Shown here one piece after another: positions 9,598 through 19,567 of a stretch of 64,000 nt of DNA. The number at the start of each line of letters is the position of its first letter. The first letter of the stretch is position 1. The position numbers and the translations under genes are program-made. Source of the DNA: Tatumella morbirosei (GTDB lineage: Bacteria > Pseudomonadota > Gammaproteobacteria > Enterobacterales > Enterobacteriaceae). The stretch spans positions 1,302,001 through 1,366,000 of the forward strand of contig NZ_JPKR02000003.1 of NCBI RefSeq assembly GCF_000757425.2. The letters are read 5' to 3'. The notes beneath the pieces are model-generated. The model was not told the DNA's origin. It searched no databases and saw only the letters and a program-made list of their open reading frames with translations.

Positions 9598-11448
9598 TTA
9601 AACCTCATCCACAGAGTGTCCGGTCAGTGCCCGACGAATTGAGTTATCCATCCGGCGTGCGGCAAACTCCTGAGTCACTTGATCCAATAATTTAATTCCG
9701 GCAGCTATCAGTGCCTCGTCATTACCTTCCACAGCAACCCTCAGGCTGTCCTGTGCATCGCGAATTTGCTGCAGTTCATCCGCAGAAAGTAATGCGCTGT
9801 CTTCTTTAAGTGCACCGTCGAGGCTTTCCAGCACCCGCAGGCCATCCACTTTTTGTTCTGCCAGTTTCCGGGCCGCCACATCATCACGAGCATATGTCAT
9901 TGAATCCGTGATCATCGTCGCTATCTCATTCTCAGTCAGACCGTAAGACGGTTTTACCTGGATAGAAGCTTCAACGCCGGTTGATTTTTCCATTGCCGTA
10001 ACGCTTAACAAACCATCCGCATCGACCTGGAAAGTCACACGGATATGTGCGCCGCCCGCAGGTAGCGGTGGCAGACCCCGCAGTGCGAAACGAGCCAGTG
10101 AGCGGCAGTCACTGACCAGTTCACGCTCGCCCTGAACCACATGAATACTCATGGCTGTCTGGGCATCTTTAAAGGTGGTAAATTCCTGAGCCCGAGCCAC
10201 CGGGATCGTGGTATTGCGGGGAATCACTTTCTCTGTCAGTCCCCCCATGGTCTCGAGTCCCAGTGACAATGGAATGACATCCAGTAGCAACATCTCACTG
10301 TCTGGCTTATTACCCACCAGAATATCAGCCTGAATGGCCGCTCCTAAGGCGACCACTTTATCGGGGTCTATCGAGGTCAGCGGCTGACGGGCAAAGAACT
10401 CGCCCACGCTGTTACGCACAGCCGGTGTTCTTGTTGAGCCTCCGACCATGACAACTTCTTTGACTTCATCAACACTGACACCGGCATCTTTTAAGGTACG
10501 GCGACAGGCGATTAATGTCCGTTTGACCAGTGGGGCGATTAGCGCCGTAAACTGTTCACGGCTGAGCGTTCCCTGCCATTCGCCCACAACAACAGAAGTG
10601 CTCTCGTGATCACTGAGGGCAATTTTTGTGGCGGTGGCAATATCCAGGATCTGTCGCTGTAATTTGCGATCACTCAGATCAGTAATACCTGCTTCGCGAC
10701 AGATCCATTCGGCCAGTAGCTGATCGAAATCATCACCCCCCAGGGCGGAATCTCCGCCGGTGGCCAGAACTTCGAACACTCCGCGGCTAAGACGCAGTAT
10801 CGAGATATCAAAGGTCCCGCCACCTAAATCATAAACCGCGATGACCCCTTCCTGCCCGGAGTCAAGTCCGTAGGCAACAGCCGCCGCTGTCGGTTCATTT
10901 AGCAGACGCAGTACATTAAGACCTGCAAGCCGTGCTGCATCTTTGGTTCCCTGACGCTGAGCATCATCGAAATAGGCTGGGACTGTGATGACCACACCCT
11001 CAAGTTCTCCACCTAACGATTCCCGGGCCCGGACCGCCAGCTCCGACAAAATATCTGCCGACACCTGAATTGGATTGACCAATCCTGAAGGAGTTTCCAT
11101 CATCGGCAGACCATTTTCACTGGCCCTGAACTGGTAAGGGAGGTGCGGATAACGCTGTTGGATATCGGCCAGCGAGCGACCAATCAGACGTTTTACTGAA
11201 CTGAAGGTATGTTGTGGATCAGAGGCAGCTTGCGCACGGGCATCCCAGCCGATGATCAGCTGCCCCGGCTGGTAACTCACCACAGAAGGCAATAATTGAC
11301 GCCCCTGCTCATCCGGCAAAGTCTCTGCCTGTCCGCTCCGGACTGTCGCGACTAAAGAATGGGTCGTACCAAGGTCAATACCTGCAGCCAGCTTACGCTG
11401 GTGAGGGGCTGCACTTAATCCTGGTTCACTGATTTGTAATAACGCCAT
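9598..11448 (-). CDS. hscA: Hsc66 chaperone HscA
   Basis: Specialised Hsp70 that recognises the LPPVK-type peptide of IscU and drives cluster transfer with HscB. 616 residues: nucleotide-binding domain (about 20-385; [37 protein letters not shown]) and substrate-binding domain (about 390-505), then a helical lid. Located between hscB and fdx on the minus strand, as in the canonical isc operon. No anomaly seen. Confidence 0.98.
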   Translation of the reverse strand: MALLQISEPGLSAAPHQRKLAAGIDLGTTHSLVATVRSGQAETLPDEQGRQLLPSVVSYQPGQLIIGWDARAQAASDPQHTFSSVKRLIGRSLADIQQRYPHLPYQFRASENGLPMMETPSGLVNPIQVSADILSELAVRARESLGGELEGVVITVPAYFDDAQRQGTKDAARLAGLNVLRLLNEPTAAAVAYGLDSGQEGVIAVYDLGGGTFDISILRLSRGVFEVLATGGDSALGGDDFDQLLAEWICREAGITDLSDRKLQRQILDIATATKIALSDHESTSVVVGEWQGTLSREQFTALIAPLVKRTLIACRRTLKDAGVSVDEVKEVVMVGGSTRTPAVRNSVGEFFARQPLTSIDPDKVVALGAAIQADILVGNKPDSEMLLLDVIPLSLGLETMGGLTEKVIPRNTTIPVARAQEFTTFKDAQTAMSIHVVQGERELVSDCRSLARFALRGLPPLPAGGAHIRVTFQVDADGLLSVTAMEKSTGVEASIQVKPSYGLTENEIATMITDSMTYARDDVAARKLAEQKVDGLRVLESLDGALKEDSALLSADELQQIRDAQDSLRVAVEGNDEALIAAGIKLLDQVTQEFAARRMDNSIRRALTGHSVDEV

Positions 11449-11462
11449 AACGAGCTTCCCGT

Positions 11463-11978
11463 TTAAAAATCCAGCAGTTTCTCTTCCAGCTTTTCTGCTT
11501 CGACACGCAATCTGAAGAGAAATCTTAGCTTACGCACGGTGTCTGCCGCTTCCGGCCACTGCTGCTGAACAAATAACTGCCGCATTTGCTGACTGCGCTG
11601 CTGTTCCATATCATTCAGGCGACTGAAGTACGATGCCAGTGCATCACTATTTTTCTGCTGCTCAATATTTTCCAGCTCTTCCCGCAACTCCAATTGCTCC
11701 ATCAGAAAAGCCGTATCACGTACGGTATGCTGTTCGTTATTAATATCGAACCCATGCAGAGACAACAGATATTCTGCCCGGGAGAGTGGCTGGCGCAGGG
11801 CCTGATAGCCCTGATTGATAGTGGCCGCGTGTTGCAACGCTTTCAGCCGCTCTGCTTCCGGAGAGGTCGCAAACTTGTCAGGATGATACTGACGCTGCAA
11901 TGTCTGGAACCTATCTGCCAGCACCGCAGTATCAATATCAAAGGATTCTGGCAAATCAAACAGGGTAAAATAATTCAT
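11463..11978 (-). CDS. hscB: J-domain co-chaperone HscB (Hsc20)
   Basis: J-protein that delivers IscU to HscA and stimulates its ATPase. The 171-residue protein starts [16 protein letters not shown]; the J-domain (about 1-75) contains the HPD triad in QYHPDKF and the C-terminal helical part (about 85-171) binds IscU. An upstream in-frame ATG would add 36 residues reading through the iscA-hscB spacer and hairpin, so the family start at 11978 is used. The ribosome site is weak, which may keep HscB below IscU. Confidence 0.97.
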   Translation of the reverse strand: MNYFTLFDLPESFDIDTAVLADRFQTLQRQYHPDKFATSPEAERLKALQHAATINQGYQALRQPLSRAEYLLSLHGFDINNEQHTVRDTAFLMEQLELREELENIEQQKNSDALASYFSRLNDMEQQRSQQMRQLFVQQQWPEAADTVRKLRFLFRLRVEAEKLEEKLLDF

Positions 11979-12002
11979 AACCGGCCCGAATCTGAGAAAA
12001 AT

Positions 12003-12029
12003 AAAAAAAACGACCCCAGCAGGCTGGGG
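12003..12029 (-). terminator. Hairpin plus T8 between iscA and hscB
   Basis: A 7-bp stem (12014-12020 with 12023-12029) is followed on the minus strand by a three-base gap and eight T (12003-12010). It sits between iscA and hscB and could end most iscRSUA transcripts, or mark a processed end, while allowing some readthrough into hscBA-fdx. Confidence 0.65.
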
Positions 12030-12055
12030 CAGATGTTCAGTGTATGACACAGAAA

Positions 12056-12379
12056 TTATACGTTGAAACTCTCGCCGCAACCGCACTCATCTTTCACGTT
12101 CGGATTGTTGAATTTAAAGCCTTCATTCAGGCCTTCTTTCACAAAATCCAGCTCTGTACCATCCAGATAAACGAGGCTTTTGCCATCGACCACGACTCTG
12201 ACGCCCTTCTGCTCAAACACAGTATCTTCAGGCTGTGGTTCATCCACAAACTCAAGCACATAGGCCATACCAGAACAGCCTGATGTTCTTACGCCCAACC
12301 GTAACCCATAACCTGAGCCACGGTTTGCCAGAAAACTACTGACACGCGCAGCAGCGGAATCGCTCAGGGAAATCGACAT
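12056..12379 (-). CDS. iscA: Iron-sulfur carrier IscA
   Basis: A-type carrier that moves [4Fe-4S] clusters or iron to target proteins. The 107-residue protein has the three ligand cysteines of the family: Cys35 in SGCSGMAY and the C-terminal CGCG pair. Starts [13 protein letters not shown]. Follows iscU by 13 bases and is followed by a hairpin/T-tract, so it may be the end of the abundant iscRSUA message. Confidence 0.98.
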   Translation of the reverse strand: MSISLSDSAAARVSSFLANRGSGYGLRLGVRTSGCSGMAYVLEFVDEPQPEDTVFEQKGVRVVVDGKSLVYLDGTELDFVKEGLNEGFKFNNPNVKDECGCGESFNV

Positions 12380-12392
12380 CTCTCACCCTCGC

Positions 12393-12779
12393 TTACTTAT
12401 CAGTCTTTTTGCTCTTATAGTCAGCAATTGCTGCTTTAATCGCATCTTCAGCCAGAATAGAACAGTGGATTTTTACCGGGGGTAATTCCAGTTCTTCGGC
12501 AATTTGCATGTTCGAAATGCTTTGTGCTTCATCCAGAGATTTACCTTTTACCCACTCGGTAATCAGTGAACTGGAAGCGATCGCTGAGCCACAACCGTAA
12601 GTTTTAAAACGTGCATCTTCAATGATCCCGTTATCGCTGACTTTGATCTGCAGTTTCATCACGTCACCACAGGCAGGTGCACCGACCATGCCGCTACCGA
12701 TAGTCGGGTCAGCATTGTCAAAAGAACCCACGTTGCGGGGATTTTCGTAGTGATCAATTACTTTTTCGCTGTAAGCCAT
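12393..12779 (-). CDS. iscU: Iron-sulfur cluster scaffold IscU
   Basis: Scaffold on which IscS-derived sulfur and iron form a [2Fe-2S] cluster. The 128-residue protein keeps the three ligand cysteines (in GAPACGDVM, YGCGSAI and HCSIL), the Asp next to the first, and the LPPVK HscA-recognition motif. Lies between iscS and iscA with short gaps. No unusual feature. Confidence 0.99.
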   Translation of the reverse strand: MAYSEKVIDHYENPRNVGSFDNADPTIGSGMVGAPACGDVMKLQIKVSDNGIIEDARFKTYGCGSAIASSSLITEWVKGKSLDEAQSISNMQIAEELELPPVKIHCSILAEDAIKAAIADYKSKKTDK

Positions 12780-12800
12780 TTTATATTCTCCTGAAGACTG

Positions 12801-14015
12801 TTAGTGATGCGCCCATTCGATGCTGTTCAAATCGATACCTGCTTTAAACATTTCCCACAACGGAGAAAGGTCGCGCAGCCGGCCGATAGAATTGCGCACC
12901 AGATTGATGGCGTAGTCGATCTCTTCTTCAGTAGTAAAACGTCCTAAAGAGAAACGAATTGAGCTGTGGGCCAGTTCATCGTTCATACCCAGAGCACGCA
13001 GTACATAAGATGGCTCCAGACTCGCAGACGTACAGGCTGAACCAGAAGATACGGCCAGATCTTTCAGGGCCATAATCAGCGACTCACCTTCAACGTAGTT
13101 AAAGCTGATATTGACGATATTGGGTGCGCCATTTTCAAGATCACCGTTGAGGTAAACCTCTTCCATATCTTTCACGCCATCCCACAGACGGTCACGCAAA
13201 CGGCGCAGACGAGCCATCTCAGTGTCCATCTCTTCTTTCGCGATACGGTATGCTTCACCCATACCAACGATTTGATGAACGGCCAGTGTGCCTGAACGCA
13301 TACCACGCTCATGACCACCACCGTGCATCTGAGCTTCCAGACGTACACGGGGTTTACGGCGGACATACAGTGCACCAATACCTTTCGGGCCATACAACTT
13401 GTGCGCCGAAAAAGACATTAAATCGACTTTTAACTTACTCAGATCGATAGGCAGTTTACCTACGCTCTGAGTGGCATCAACGTGGAAAATAATTCCGCGT
13501 TCACGGCAAATCTCACCGATAGTCGCAATATCCTGAACCACACCAATCTCATTATTGACATGCATGATAGAGATAAGGATCGTATCTTCACGAATCGCAT
13601 CTCTCAGGACAGCCAGATCAATAATACCGTTAGTCTGAGGTGTCAGATAAGTGACGTCAAACCCTTCTCTTTCCAGCTGACGGCAGGTATCCAGCACCGC
13701 TTTATGTTCGGTTTTACAGGTAATGATGTGCTTACCCTTTTTCTGATAGAACTGAGCTGCACCTTTAATCGCCAGGTTATCAGCTTCGGTCGCACCCGAG
13801 GTAAACACTATCTCGCGGGGATCCGCCCCGACCAGGTCTGCAATCTGATTACGTGCAATATCTACCGCTTCCTCTGACTGCCAGCCGAAACGGTGTGAAC
13901 GGGAAGCGGGGTTACCAAACACCCCGTCCAGAGTCAGATACTGCATCATCTTCTCGGCAACACGCGGATCTGCCGGCGTGGTTGCAGAGTAATCCAGATA
14001 AATTGGTAATTTCAT
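12801..14015 (-). CDS. iscS: Cysteine desulfurase IscS
   Basis: PLP enzyme that converts cysteine to alanine and a persulfide, the sulfur source for clusters, thiamine and tRNA thiolation. 404 residues, equal to E. coli. The PLP lysine lies in [14 protein letters not shown] (about residue 206) and the active-site cysteine in [10 protein letters not shown] (about residue 328). Directly after iscR and before iscU on the minus strand. Confidence 0.99.
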   Translation of the reverse strand: MKLPIYLDYSATTPADPRVAEKMMQYLTLDGVFGNPASRSHRFGWQSEEAVDIARNQIADLVGADPREIVFTSGATEADNLAIKGAAQFYQKKGKHIITCKTEHKAVLDTCRQLEREGFDVTYLTPQTNGIIDLAVLRDAIREDTILISIMHVNNEIGVVQDIATIGEICRERGIIFHVDATQSVGKLPIDLSKLKVDLMSFSAHKLYGPKGIGALYVRRKPRVRLEAQMHGGGHERGMRSGTLAVHQIVGMGEAYRIAKEEMDTEMARLRRLRDRLWDGVKDMEEVYLNGDLENGAPNIVNISFNYVEGESLIMALKDLAVSSGSACTSASLEPSYVLRALGMNDELAHSSIRFSLGRFTTEEEIDYAINLVRNSIGRLRDLSPLWEMFKAGIDLNSIEWAHH

Positions 14016-14099
14016 TGCTCTTAAACTCCGTACATCACTTCAATGCTAATAATTTATATTATGGCGAAGATATTACGCAGGCAAAAAACGCCATAGTCT

Positions 14100-14600
14100 C
14101 TAGTTGTAAGCACGCAGCTTGACGTCAATGGCTGATTGCAGGCGTGGATCAAGGAAACGTCGGTTATCATTATTCTGACGATCCGCTACCTCAAGAATTT
14201 CCTGATTATTCACCAATTCAGCGAGGGTGATATTATTCAGAAACTCACTGATTCTGTCACTTAAATCACGCCACAATACGTGAGTAAGGCAGCGTTCACC
14301 GCCCTGACAGCCTTCTTTACCCTGACAACGGGTCGCATCGACAGATTCATCCACTGCGGTAATCACTGTGCCAACGGCAATCTGGCCGGCATCTTTACCC
14401 AGCAAATATCCACCACCAGGACCGCGGACGCTGGAAACCAGCCCGTTTTTGCGCAGGCGGGAAAATAACTGCTCAAGATAAGAGAGCGAAATACCCTGAC
14501 GCTCAGAAATATCGGCCAGAGGTACCGGGCCTTCATTGGAATGAAGCGCCACATCCAGCATGGCAGTGACAGCATAACGTCCTTTGGATGTCAGTCTCAT
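14100..14600 (-). CDS. iscR: Iron-sulfur responsive regulator IscR
   Basis: Rrf2-family transcription factor that represses the isc operon when carrying a [2Fe-2S] cluster. 166 residues; N-terminal winged helix-turn-helix (about 1-65) and cluster ligands Cys92, Cys98 and Cys104 in [14 protein letters not shown]. First gene of the isc operon. Two IscR-type operators lie immediately upstream (14667-14717), so the autoregulatory loop looks intact. Confidence 0.98.
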   Translation of the reverse strand: MRLTSKGRYAVTAMLDVALHSNEGPVPLADISERQGISLSYLEQLFSRLRKNGLVSSVRGPGGGYLLGKDAGQIAVGTVITAVDESVDATRCQGKEGCQGGERCLTHVLWRDLSDRISEFLNNITLAELVNNQEILEVADRQNNDNRRFLDPRLQSAIDVKLRAYN

Positions 14601-14666
14601 CGTTATACGACCTCGATCAGTATCCGGTTACCGGAGTGTTAATAAAGTTGATAACCTAAGTCTGAC

Positions 14667-14717
14667 ATTCCTGAGTAATTTGGTCAACTATTTAACCGGG
14701 TAAATTACTCAGGTATT
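14667..14717 (-). promoter_or_regulatory. iscR promoter with two IscR operators
   Basis: The minus strand contains ATAGTTGACCAAATTACTCA (site B, 14667-14691) and a related element with ACCTGAGTAATTTACCCGG (site A, about 14691-14717). They resemble the type 1 IscR sites of the E. coli iscR promoter, and the TTGACC inside site B (14682-14687) can serve as -35. Promoter and operators overlap, as expected for repression by [2Fe-2S]-IscR. Confidence 0.75.
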
Positions 14718-14745
14718 TAACCGCACGTGCTGCCACCGGGCGCGA

Positions 14746-15486
14746 TTAACCGCGGTTTTTCGGCTCGTGTTTTTCGAAGGAAGCCAGCATACCCCGTAAT
14801 ATATTCAACTCATCGCGCTCCGGACGGGCACGGGTGAACAGACGACGCAATTTGCTCATCACCTGCCCCGGTTGATCCTTACGCACAAACCCACTGGTCA
14901 GCATCATGTTTTCCAGATGGACATAGAAACGTTCCAGGTCATCCACCAGCGGATACGGAGATTCTGCGTAAACGGGTGCCGGCGTTTTAGCGGCTTCAAC
15001 CTGTAACCAGGCCATCCGCACTTCATAGGCAATCAGCTGTACGGCCATCGCCAGGTTTAACGAGCTGTATTCAGGGTTAGCCGGGATAGCAACATGGTAG
15101 TGACATTTTTGCAGTTCTTCGTTGGTCAGACCGACACGTTCACGACCAAATACCAGTGCCACCGGAGCCTGCTGGCCTTCTTCAACACTTTTTATGCCAC
15201 ATTCTCTGGCATCGAGCATTGGCCATGGTAAAGAACGTGAGCGGGCACTGGTCCCTACCACCAGACTACAACCGGAAATCGCTTCATCCAGTGAGTCTAC
15301 AATGCTGGCATTACCAATTAAGTCGCTGGCACCGGCCGCGAGAGATATGGCCTGAGAATCAGGCTTAATCAGAGGATTAACCAGATAAAGACTGGAGAGG
15401 CCCATAGTCTTCATGGCACGGGCAACTGAGCCCATATTCCCGGTGTGCGATGTTTCTACCAGGACGATACGAATATTCTGCAACAT
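14746..15486 (-). CDS. trmJ: tRNA (cytidine/uridine-2'-O-)-methyltransferase TrmJ
   Basis: SPOUT-class enzyme that 2'-O-methylates residue 32 of certain tRNAs. The 246-residue protein has the N-terminal SPOUT domain (about 1-165) with [16 protein letters not shown]-like tRNA/SAM elements, [13 protein letters not shown] and [14 protein letters not shown] knot motifs, and a C-terminal helical extension. Divergent from suhB; upstream of iscR on the same strand, the conserved position. Confidence 0.97.
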   Translation of the reverse strand: MLQNIRIVLVETSHTGNMGSVARAMKTMGLSSLYLVNPLIKPDSQAISLAAGASDLIGNASIVDSLDEAISGCSLVVGTSARSRSLPWPMLDARECGIKSVEEGQQAPVALVFGRERVGLTNEELQKCHYHVAIPANPEYSSLNLAMAVQLIAYEVRMAWLQVEAAKTPAPVYAESPYPLVDDLERFYVHLENMMLTSGFVRKDQPGQVMSKLRRLFTRARPERDELNILRGMLASFEKHEPKNRG

Positions 15487-15604
15487 AATTGGAGGCCGCT
15501 CTTAAAATGATGGAAGGATACTAACATAAAAAGAGACATTATCTGAACAGGCTGCTATACTTCTCCGCGTTTTTTCGTTCTTTAACATCCAGTGGGAATA
15601 ACTG

Positions 15605-16408
15605 ATGCATCCGATGCTGAACATCGCCGTGCGCGCTGCGCGCAAGGCCGGTAATTTAATCGCCAAACACTACGAAACACCCGATGCCGTTGAAGCCAGT
15701 CAGAAAGGCAGTAACGACTTCGTCACCAATGTCGATCGCGAGGCGGAACGCCTGATTATTGAGGTGATTCGTAAATCTTACCCTCAGCACACCATCATCA
15801 CAGAAGAAAGTGGTGAACTGGAAGGTGAAGATAAGGATGTACAATGGGTTATTGATCCACTGGATGGCACCACCAACTTTATAAAACGTTTCCCTCATTT
15901 CTCTGTTTCAATCGCCGTACGTATTAAAGGCCGCACCGAAGTTGCGGTGGTCTATGATCCAATGCGTAACGAATTGTTCAGTGCCGCCCGTGGACAAGGT
16001 GCTCAGTTAAACGGTTACCGTTTACGTGGAAGCTCTGCTCGTGACCTGGATGGTACGATTCTGGCGACCGGATTCCCGTTCAAAGCCAAACAACATGCTG
16101 CCCCGTTTATTAATGTGGTCGCCAAACTGTTTACTCAGTGTGCTGATTTCAGACGTACCGGTTCTGCGGCGCTGGATCTGGCCTATGTTGCTGCCGGTCG
16201 TACCGACGGTTACTTTGAAATTGGACTTAAACCGTGGGACTTTGCGGCAGGTGAACTGCTGGTCCGTGAAGCCGGTGGTCTGGTGACCGATTTTACCGGT
16301 GGACACGGTTATATCAGTTCAGGGAATATTGTTGCCGGTAACCCGCGTGTAGTCCGCGCTATCCTGGCATCAATGCGTGACGAGTTAAGTGAAGCTCTGA
16401 AGCGTTAA
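15605..16408 (+). CDS. suhB: Inositol-1-monophosphatase / Nus factor SuhB
   Basis: Mg2+-dependent inositol monophosphatase that in E. coli also joins the rRNA antitermination complex. 267 residues, identical length. The metal-binding signature DPLDGTTNF (about residue 84) and the C-terminal WDFAAGELLVREAGG are intact. A 13-bp perfect hairpin follows the stop codon. Divergent from trmJ; csiE follows. Confidence 0.97.
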   Translation: MHPMLNIAVRAARKAGNLIAKHYETPDAVEASQKGSNDFVTNVDREAERLIIEVIRKSYPQHTIITEESGELEGEDKDVQWVIDPLDGTTNFIKRFPHFSVSIAVRIKGRTEVAVVYDPMRNELFSAARGQGAQLNGYRLRGSSARDLDGTILATGFPFKAKQHAAPFINVVAKLFTQCADFRRTGSAALDLAYVAAGRTDGYFEIGLKPWDFAAGELLVREAGGLVTDFTGGHGYISSGNIVAGNPRVVRAILASMRDELSEALKR

Positions 16409-16414
16409 TCCGTC

Positions 16415-16449
16415 CACCGGCAGACTGTGGTCCCCGCAGTCTGCCGGTG
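16415..16449 (+). terminator. Long hairpin after suhB
   Basis: Thirteen perfectly paired bases (16415-16427 with 16437-16449, nine-base loop) begin six bases after the suhB stop. There is no T-tract, so it may act as an RNA 3' stabiliser or Rho-assisted end rather than a classic intrinsic terminator. Confidence 0.5.
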
Positions 16450-16612
16450 ATGACAGTCTCCCCTATCCCCCGGCTTATCTCTCAATTCCCCGCCCTCGTG
16501 CGAATAAAATGTGACGTCGCTTCAACCTCTGACTAAAACCCCCTGCAGTTTCTTTTCCCTGTTCTTATCATTAGTTAACCTCATGTAATACCTACTGCGC
16601 CGGGAGAGAACT

Positions 16613-17890
16613 ATGAGCGAAGACCGTCGTCCGCCGCCGGCGTTATCCCGAAGCCAGCGGCAAAGCTACATGACGCTGCTACTGGTGATAGCAGAGCAGT
16701 CACTGGATGCATTTCAGCTACAGATTCCTGATATGCCAGCTTTGCCGCCGGAGACAGCACAAGACATAACGCTGTTAACTGAAATTCTGCGCAATAATTA
16801 TCAGCTGCAACTGGTCACATTACCCGGAGAAAGTTACCGGCTTACGGGCAGTGAACTGCAAAAACGTATCTGTCTGTTCTCCCATTTCCGCCGGCTGTTA
16901 CGTCAGGCCCCGTCACTGGCAGAGAATATTGCACTGAAAGTCGAACAGCGCATGCAAAACCAGAAACCCGGCCCAGTCCGTTTCGACGAGAGTACGCTGA
17001 CACAACTTATTCCGGCTTCCCTGCCGCCCGGGATATGCGGCCACCTGAATGCCAGTAGTGTGGTGCTGCTGCAACTGGTCCTGAATTACTCATTTTCCTC
17101 TACTGAACGGGTGCGCTTTAATCGCCAGCAGCGGGAATGGCTGAGTGCCAAAGAGTGGCTGCCAATGGCAAAAAATATTGCCGCTTATTGCCAGAATCAG
17201 GGAATGCCCTCCAGCGAGATCCCTGAAGATGAGGTCCTGTTCCTGACCTTATTGTTGACACTGCTGGATACACCTTCAGGGAATCTACAGCACGGCCATC
17301 TGCAAACTCAGCTAATGGCGGCTACCGGGCAACTGATCAGTCGGTTTGGCAGACTCTCGTCGATTGATATGTCAGGTAATCTTACGTTGCAACAACGGCT
17401 GTATTGCCACTTAAGTCTGGCTATTGAGCGCCACTATTTTTCGATTGGTATCGACAACAGCGTCAGTAATGAACTGATTGAAATGTATCCTGGCATGTTC
17501 CGGCTGACCTCACAGGCGCTTTCAGTATTTGAGCAACAATACCAGCTGACCTTCTCCAGACAGGAAACCATGCTGATAGCCTTACTGCTGGTCTCAGGGG
17601 CGATGGAAACTACCGGTTATGAGGAAAGGCAGATTATCGTTCTGACCAATGACAATCCGGAACTGGAACAGGAAGTGGAAAGGATTTTGCGCGAATCAGT
17701 ACTGTTGCCAGTGACAGTGCATCGGCAGTCTCTGAGTAGTTTTCGTCAATACGGTGCCCCCCGGGGAGTGGCACTGGTGATCTCTCCTTATATCGTTCAA
17801 CTGCCGCTTTTTTCTCCCCCACTGATTCACACCGAACTCCCTATGACGGAACACCAGCAGGAGTGTATCCGGAAAATACTCAGTGCATAA
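16613..17890 (+). CDS. csiE: CsiE, PRD-domain stationary-phase protein
   Basis: 425-residue homologue of E. coli CsiE, a stationary-phase inducible protein under sigma-S and cAMP-CRP control whose function is unknown. The protein resembles BglG-type regulators: an N-terminal helix-turn-helix-like part (about 1-110) and two PTS-regulation-like helical domains (about 140-240 and 260-360, e.g. YCHLSLAIERHYFSIGIDNS). GGGAGAG precedes the ATG. Converges on glyA. Confidence 0.9.
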   Translation: MSEDRRPPPALSRSQRQSYMTLLLVIAEQSLDAFQLQIPDMPALPPETAQDITLLTEILRNNYQLQLVTLPGESYRLTGSELQKRICLFSHFRRLLRQAPSLAENIALKVEQRMQNQKPGPVRFDESTLTQLIPASLPPGICGHLNASSVVLLQLVLNYSFSSTERVRFNRQQREWLSAKEWLPMAKNIAAYCQNQGMPSSEIPEDEVLFLTLLLTLLDTPSGNLQHGHLQTQLMAATGQLISRFGRLSSIDMSGNLTLQQRLYCHLSLAIERHYFSIGIDNSVSNELIEMYPGMFRLTSQALSVFEQQYQLTFSRQETMLIALLLVSGAMETTGYEERQIIVLTNDNPELEQEVERILRESVLLPVTVHRQSLSSFRQYGAPRGVALVISPYIVQLPLFSPPLIHTELPMTEHQQECIRKILSA

Positions 17891-17891
17891 A

Positions 17892-17937
17892 AAACGGCCC
17901 GTTGCCGATCTGCTTAACACAGTCACAAGGGCCGTTT
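17892..17937. terminator. Possible bidirectional terminator csiE/glyA
   Basis: Nine-base complementary arms AAACGGCCC (17892-17900) and GGGCCGTTT (17929-17937) flank a 28-base loop between convergent csiE and glyA. The A- and T-rich arm ends give a short U-tract in both directions. The large loop lowers confidence. Confidence 0.45.
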
Positions 17938-17989
17938 AACAGCGAGCCGGTTCACTTCCGGCAATCAGCTGCTCTCAGAATCAGTTATC

Positions 17990-19243
17990 TCAGGCGTAAA
18001 CCGGCAGCCGTGCACAGATTTCCAGCACTTTACCTTTGACGCGCTCGATGGTGGCTTCGTCGTTAATGTTGTCCAGAACATCAGCAATCCAGCCAGCCAG
18101 TTCACGAACATCGGCTTCTTTGAAGCCACGACGGGTGACTGCAGGGGTACCGATTCGGATACCTGAAGTCACGAACGGACTTTTCGGGTCATTTGGCACA
18201 CTGTTTTTGTTAACAGTGATATTGGCACGACCCAGCGCTGCATCCGCTTCTTTACCGGTCAGGTTTTTATCCACCAGGTCCAGCAGGAACAGATGGTTAT
18301 GTGTTCCCCCGGAAACGATGTTAAAACCACGAGCCAGCAGAACTTCAACCATCGCTTTGGCGTTTATCGCCACCTGCTGCTGATAAGCTTTAAATTCTGG
18401 CTCCATCGCTTCTTTCAGCGCAATCGCTTTACCAGCGATAACATGCATCAGAGGCCCCCCCTGACCGCCAGGGAAAACCGCCGAATTCAGTTTTTTATAC
18501 AGTTCTTCATCGCCACCTTTCGCCAGAATCAGGCCGCCACGGGGTCCTGCCAGAGTCTTATGGGTGGTTGAAGTGACGACATGAGCATGCGGTACCGGTG
18601 TCGGATAAACACCCGCAGCCACTAAACCAGCAACGTGTGCCATATCAACGAATAACCATGCGCCAACACTGTCAGCAATCTCACGCATTTTTTCCCAGTC
18701 ACACACACCAGAGTACGCAGAAAAACCACCAACAATCATTTTTGGCTGGTGCTGTTTAGCCAGCTCTGCCAGTTCGTTGTAATCGATTTTGCCGCTTTCA
18801 TCGATGCCGTAAGGAACGACGTTGTAAAGTTTACCGGACAGGTTGACCGGTGAGCCATGAGTCAGGTGGCCACCGTGTGCCAGGTTCATCCCAAGGATGG
18901 TGTCGCCGGGTTGCAGTAATGCGGTGTAAACTGCGAAGTTAGCCTGAGAACCGGAATGTGGCTGAACGTTGGCAAAATCTGCACCAAACAGCTCTTTTGC
19001 ACGGTCAATTGCCAGTTGCTCTACGATATCAACATATTCACATCCGCCGTAGTAACGCTTCCCGGGGTAGCCTTCTGCATATTTATTGGTAAGCTGTGAA
19101 CCCTGAGCTTCCATCACGCGTGGGCTGGTGTAGTTTTCTGAAGCAATCAGTTCAATGTGCTCTTCCTGACGCACTTTTTCCTGCTCCATCGCTTCCCACA
19201 GTGGGGCATCATAATCGGCTATGTTCATATCTCGCTTTAACAT
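17990..19243 (-). CDS. glyA: Serine hydroxymethyltransferase
   Basis: PLP enzyme interconverting serine and glycine with transfer of a one-carbon unit to tetrahydrofolate. 417 residues from [12 protein letters not shown]. The PLP lysine lies in [16 protein letters not shown]. Two extra codons upstream are open, but GGAG is placed correctly for the ATG at 19243 and abuts the earlier one. A PurR-like operator lies about 115 bases upstream, in line with purine control of glyA. Confidence 0.98.
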   Translation of the reverse strand: MLKRDMNIADYDAPLWEAMEQEKVRQEEHIELIASENYTSPRVMEAQGSQLTNKYAEGYPGKRYYGGCEYVDIVEQLAIDRAKELFGADFANVQPHSGSQANFAVYTALLQPGDTILGMNLAHGGHLTHGSPVNLSGKLYNVVPYGIDESGKIDYNELAELAKQHQPKMIVGGFSAYSGVCDWEKMREIADSVGAWLFVDMAHVAGLVAAGVYPTPVPHAHVVTSTTHKTLAGPRGGLILAKGGDEELYKKLNSAVFPGGQGGPLMHVIAGKAIALKEAMEPEFKAYQQQVAINAKAMVEVLLARGFNIVSGGTHNHLFLLDLVDKNLTGKEADAALGRANITVNKNSVPNDPKSPFVTSGIRIGTPAVTRRGFKEADVRELAGWIADVLDNINDEATIERVKGKVLEICARLPVYA

Positions 19244-19356
19244 CCGCATCTCCTGACTCAGCTAACTTAAAAACGGCATTTAACACCCATCAGCGGGCAA
19301 CGGCCCACAGTGTAAACTCTTTTAACGGTGGACGGTAGCCGGAATACATTCTTTTT

Positions 19357-19372
19357 GCGCAAACGATTGGCA
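19357..19372 (-). promoter_or_regulatory. Candidate PurR operator of glyA
   Basis: The plus strand reads GCGCAAACGATTGGCA, close to the 16-base PurR palindrome (ACGCAAACGTTTGCGT) and to the known E. coli glyA operator half CGTTTGCGT on the gene's strand. Position upstream of glyA fits. Binding is inferred. Confidence 0.55.
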
Positions 19373-19518
19373 ATCAGTATTACTGCGGGTCAACTGTCTC
19401 AACTACGCTCCTTTTTTCACCGGATTTTCGCCGCAGTCCGCGAGTGTTATCGCACTCCCTGTAACACAGAAAGACCCTGATATGACTAAGCCTGTTTACA
19501 TTCAGCGTTGCCGGCTAT

Positions 19519-19541
19519 AACATGTATTTAAAATGCATGTT
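19519..19541 (+). promoter_or_regulatory. NsrR operator in the hmp promoter
   Basis: AACATGTATTT-A-AAATGCATGTT is an 11-1-11 inverted repeat with one mismatch between its arms and close to the NsrR consensus (AAGATGCYTTT-N-AAARGCATCTT). It overlaps the end of a TATAAC -10-like element and lies 27 bases before the hmp ATG. Nitric oxide would relieve NsrR repression of hmp. Confidence 0.75.
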
Positions 19542-19567
19542 TAATAATCCACCGAAAGGAATTGAAA

